NCBI GenBank assembly: GCA_020433785.1
Contig: JAGRCC010000080.1
Coordinates: 1 to 9,048, forward strand
Length of the DNA stretch: 9,048 bases
Source: Anaerolineae bacterium
Lineage (GTDB): Bacteria > Chloroflexota > Anaerolineae > 4572-78 > J111
Direction of reading: 5' to 3'
Part shown: piece after piece, positions 6,652-9,048 of the stretch
Layout: each line of letters begins with the position of its first letter
Numbering within the stretch: position 1 is the stretch's first letter
Notes under the pieces: model-generated
Told to the model about the DNA's origin: nothing
Database searches by the model: none
The model's input: the letters and a program-made list of their open reading frames with translations, nothing else
Translations under genes and position numbers: made by a program

Positions 6652-6660
6652 TGATATGCT
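6652..6660 (+). promoter_or_regulatory. Extended -10 promoter for BNR-protein gene
   Basis: TGATATGCT fits the extended -10 form TGnTATAAT with two mismatches in the hexamer. No good -35 box lies 16-18 bp upstream; TTGACC at 6625-6630 is too far (24 bp). Transcription would start near 6667, about 40 bases before ATG 6708. Confidence 0.4.
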
Positions 6661-6707
6661 TTAGAGAAGATTATTTATAGATATGAAATTTATTATAGGA
6701 AATATGG

Positions 6708-8198
6708 ATGTATAAGTTACGAGAAATGAATTACCACTTACTTCGCTCGGTTGCCGCTTTCTTGTTAGTGGTGATGTTTGGTGTCGTTAGCGCCTCGGCC
6801 AAAAGTCCTGTAGTCAACTCAACTCATTCCGCCTTAGAAAATGAAATGGGGGCAGCGACCACTATTGGTACTCAAGCTGTCAATACATCCAGAATTACGC
6901 CGTTTGCTGCCCGTGCGGCCCGAATTGCCCAGAGTGATCAATATTTGGCTGTTGTTTATCAATACGGCAGTGCGATCCGTTTGAGATCGACCAAAAAAGA
7001 AAACGAGGGCGCTTGGATTCCGTTGCATCCAACTCTGGGTAGCGGAGCCGCCCCAAGCCTGGTATTTTCAGATAATACTACCGTACATGCGGTCTGGGTT
7101 ACCACTAATCAACGACAAATTATGTATGCGTCATGTACCGTAGCCGTCAAATCAGCCAGTTGCGGTACAGCGGCGGCAATTAATAGCAACGACGGTAATA
7201 CTGTCGAAGCGCCGGAGATTACCTTTTTGCCGAATAATACGCTTTATGTAGCCTGGATCAAGTCCAGCGCCAATCAGGTGATCACGGCGCACAAAGCTAC
7301 CAATAGCTCTAGCTGGCAGCTAGCCTCCCCTCTCAGTGCTTCTAGTTCTTCGGCGGGGACGCTGGCTTTAGCGGCCAGCGTCGACACTGTTCATCTGGCT
7401 TATAGTTATAACGGTGGCAATAACATCAAGTATTATCGCTCTACTAACGGAGGAGATACTTGGATTAACCCTAAAGATTTTGGCCCGGATGTGAACTATC
7501 AGAAGGTCAGCAATCCTACGATTGAGGCCAATGGTAATAATGTGTATTTAGCTTGGGACAGTCTGCGCAGCGGCACCCCGGACCCGGCAGATAACTTGAG
7601 AAAATATGCATTGATGGGCGTCTTATCAACGAATAAAGGGCTTAGTTGGGTTGACAGTAATGGAAATCCATCCTCGAATCCGGTTCCGAGATACATTACC
7701 TCTAAAAACCCTTTTGGTAGCGGAACATCAAACGATCAACGGCGGACTCGGAATACGGATGGAGCAAACCCGGCCGAAGAAGCCGGCTTGCGGCCAAGCC
7801 TGGCCTTAAATGAGTTAAATAGATTTGCTATCGTCTGGCAACAACGTCCTGACGCTACTTGTGCTGAAGATGAAGGTGGTTCAATCATCACAAATGGCAC
7901 TTCAGAGATTTATTATAGCGCTGATGCCAACCCCAGTACACCAAACTCATCGGGGTGGTGGGCTACTGGTGAAAATCCTGTCGAGACGCCTTCCGTCAAT
8001 TTTTACTCGATTGATCCTGATCTGGTGATCGACAGTAGTGGCAACGAACATACTATCTTTATGAAGTCATCCGCGGACTCAAGTGGATCTAACTGTCGAG
8101 CCGGTGGTGGGGCCAGTGACTATGCTATTTATTATCGAGGGCCTTACTTTACCACCATCGAGCCAGAGCAGGTGATCTTGCCGTTCATTTTGAAATAA
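6708..8198 (+). CDS. Secreted BNR/Asp-box beta-propeller-like protein
   Basis: Predicted 496 residues and exported: a signal peptide with hydrophobic core at about 15-27 and an Ala-Ser-Ala cleavage site at 29-31. The mature part is Ser/Thr/Asn-rich with repeated short strands. Two sialidase-type Asp boxes are visible, STNGGDTW (245-252) and STNKGLSW (307-314); both have Asn at the usual Asp position. Strand patterns such as NTVEAPEITF and NNTLYVAW around them suggest a beta-propeller. Catalytic residues of a sialidase were not recognised, so enzyme activity is not claimed. The protein ends in VILPFILK, a hydrophobic tail like those I recall ending many Chloroflexota secreted proteins. ATG 6708 is chosen because AGGA lies 7 bases upstream; ATG 6726 (Met7) would give a more typical 25-residue signal peptide and remains possible. 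Its neighbours are also surface proteins. Confidence 0.85.
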   Translation: MYKLREMNYHLLRSVAAFLLVVMFGVVSASAKSPVVNSTHSALENEMGAATTIGTQAVNTSRITPFAARAARIAQSDQYLAVVYQYGSAIRLRSTKKENEGAWIPLHPTLGSGAAPSLVFSDNTTVHAVWVTTNQRQIMYASCTVAVKSASCGTAAAINSNDGNTVEAPEITFLPNNTLYVAWIKSSANQVITAHKATNSSSWQLASPLSASSSSAGTLALAASVDTVHLAYSYNGGNNIKYYRSTNGGDTWINPKDFGPDVNYQKVSNPTIEANGNNVYLAWDSLRSGTPDPADNLRKYALMGVLSTNKGLSWVDSNGNPSSNPVPRYITSKNPFGSGTSNDQRRTRNTDGANPAEEAGLRPSLALNELNRFAIVWQQRPDATCAEDEGGSIITNGTSEIYYSADANPSTPNSSGWWATGENPVETPSVNFYSIDPDLVIDSSGNEHTIFMKSSADSSGSNCRAGGGASDYAIYYRGPYFTTIEPEQVILPFILK

Positions 8199-8212
8199 CT
8201 GCTGGATATAAT
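8184..8212 (+). promoter_or_regulatory. Possible promoter for the last gene
   Basis: A perfect -10 hexamer TATAAT (8207-8212) lies just after the BNR-protein stop codon. The matching -35 position 17 bp upstream reads TTCATT (8184-8189), only a half match. It could give the downstream membrane-protein gene its own start near 8219, but such hexamers arise by chance in AT-rich DNA. Confidence 0.3.
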
Positions 8213-8276
8213 TATTAGGTGATTGGCTTTTAGTTGATAATCAAGAGCCAGTTACCTGGTCTGCTGAATAACTACT

Positions 8277-9029
8277 ATGTTTGATCAATCTGACCGAAAC
8301 CGCCGAATCCGAACTAGAAACAGAACGCGAGTTCAACCAAAATCCCGGCTGTTGCAGCGGCTTCGCCGACGAGACATTATTTTACTGACAGGGTTGTCAA
8401 CCTTTGCCTGTTTTGTAGTAATAATCGTAGCTTTATTAATATTGCGCTATCAACCTGTTAATTCGGCTTCTTCAACGGTGATCAAAACGGTGCCCACTGT
8501 GGCCCCGGTCCATACCGTTACCTTCACCCAGATCACCGGCTTGACTCAATTCCAGCCGGCTTGGACTGCCGGCCAAGCCTGGGCAGCTGATGCCCAGTTG
8601 ATTTCAGCCAGCGCCAATTGGCCCGGAGTGCTGTCAGTAGGGCAGGTCGGCGAACCGGTGCAGTGGTCCTATCGGTTCTACTCACCTAGTTTGAAGCGGC
8701 TAATGATTACCAAAGTGGAGCCGGATAACCAGCTAACCAGTGTCGAACACGTTGGAAAAATAACCTTACCACCACCGGTTTTAGATACCGACAGTTGGTT
8801 GATCGATAGCTCGGCGGCGCTGGCTATTTGGCTCGATTACGGGGGATCAGAACTGCTACGGCGGAATCCGGGATTAGAATTGCTGGTGCAGCTCCGTACC
8901 GTTAAGAACTATCCCGGTCCGGTTTGGATGGTCATTGGTCTGGACAAACGAACTCAAGATATTTTTGTGGTGGTCATCGACGCTGCTGAAGGAACCGTGG
9001 TATCGACCGATTCATCATTAGAGCTTTAA
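8277..9029 (+). CDS. Single-pass membrane protein with extracytoplasmic domain, function unknown
   Basis: A 250-residue protein I do not recognise. Residues 1-33 are very rich in Arg and should stay in the cytoplasm; one transmembrane helix spans about 34-56. A Ser/Thr/Val/Pro linker (about 60-80) leads to an extracytoplasmic domain. The C-terminal part contains GPVWMVIGLD and then FVVVIDAAEGTVVS (about 227-245), which resembles the last strands of PepSY-like domains, where a Trp strand is followed by an Asp-Ala-x-x-Gly turn. That match is weak and by eye only. The start is ATG 8277, the first in-frame ATG after the in-frame stop at 8265-8267. No Shine-Dalgarno sequence is visible, so initiation may be weak, or coupled to the upstream gene 78 bp away. 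It may share a transcript with the BNR-protein gene and act at the same cell surface. Confidence 0.8.
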   Translation: MFDQSDRNRRIRTRNRTRVQPKSRLLQRLRRRDIILLTGLSTFACFVVIIVALLILRYQPVNSASSTVIKTVPTVAPVHTVTFTQITGLTQFQPAWTAGQAWAADAQLISASANWPGVLSVGQVGEPVQWSYRFYSPSLKRLMITKVEPDNQLTSVEHVGKITLPPPVLDTDSWLIDSSAALAIWLDYGGSELLRRNPGLELLVQLRTVKNYPGPVWMVIGLDKRTQDIFVVVIDAAEGTVVSTDSSLEL

Positions 9030-9048
9030 TTCATTATTCATCATTCAT
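9029..9048 (+). repeat. Heptanucleotide tandem repeat, cut by window end
   Basis: ATTCATT (9029-9035), ATTCATC (9036-9042) and ATTCAT (9043-9048, cut) form at least 2.9 units of a 7-bp repeat that begins at the last base of the stop codon. TTCATCATT also occurs inside the gene end at 9011-9019. The true length lies beyond the window. Confidence 0.6.

Larger units (their letters stand above)
6348..6707. other. 360-bp spacer between TadE gene and BNR-protein gene
   Basis: No gene is supported. The left part holds a strong hairpin (6403-6442). The AT-rich right part holds three direct repeats (6576-6628), an extended -10 promoter (6652-6660) and the AGGA ribosome binding site at 6697-6700. An open minus-strand frame (6383-6640) crosses the hairpin, reads as low-quality protein and is not called. 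Confidence 0.7.

Noticed and set aside
7437..7649. Calling the BNR protein a sialidase
   Set aside because: Asp boxes alone occur in many non-enzymatic propellers, and the arginine triad and catalytic Tyr/Glu of sialidases could not be identified.
8224..8250. TGGCTTTT / AAGAGCCA inverted repeat between the last two genes as a terminator
   Set aside because: Only 8 bp with one G-T pair, an 11-base loop and no T run after it; probably chance.

Overview
The window reads as part of a Chloroflexota genome, most likely Anaerolineae-like. This is inferred from gene content, not from a marker gene. The clues are a LuxR-type response regulator paired with a soluble DegS-like kinase, a TadE pseudopilin carrying a very long extracellular passenger, secreted proteins with modular beta-rich domains, a hydrophobic C-terminal tail (ILPFILK), and spacers holding short inverted and tandem repeats. 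All recognised genes are on the + strand.

Region 1 (1-1614) is a two-component pair: the 3' end of a NarL/DegU-type response regulator, then a complete cytoplasmic histidine kinase of the HisKA_3 class with coiled-coil N-terminus. Region 2 (1615-2024) is a 410-bp spacer. It holds two inverted copies of a GGCTRA hexamer array, a 13-bp perfect hairpin between them (GTGACAGTCACTT), and a near-consensus sigma70 promoter at 1856-1884.

Region 3 (2025-6347) is the main feature: a predicted 1440-residue TadE-type prepilin. Its normal-sized pilin part (about 220 residues) is followed by a proline/glycine hinge, five tandem domains of about 100 residues, a CARDB-like domain, a concanavalin-like domain, a CBM-like beta-sandwich and a carboxypeptidase-regulatory-like domain. 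The start is re-called from the longest ORF (TTG at 1884) to GTG 2025, because the longer start lies inside the promoter -10 box and GTG 2025 has a strong ribosome binding site. A run of nine C lies exactly at the hinge. Gain of one C would place a stop codon right after the pilin part, so the passenger could in principle be switched on and off.

Region 4 (6348-6707) is a spacer with a strong hairpin, three ACTTTTGR direct repeats at two-helical-turn spacing, and an extended -10 promoter. Region 5 (6708-9029) encodes a secreted BNR/Asp-box beta-propeller-like protein and a single-pass membrane protein of unknown function. A heptanucleotide tandem repeat begins at the stop codon of the last gene and runs off the window.

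A possible shared theme is sensing plus cell-surface attachment: a two-component system upstream of a pilus-associated adhesin-like protein and two exported proteins. No assembly genes (TadA, TadB, TadC, prepilin peptidase) are in the window, and regulation of the surface genes by the kinase pair is only a hypothesis.
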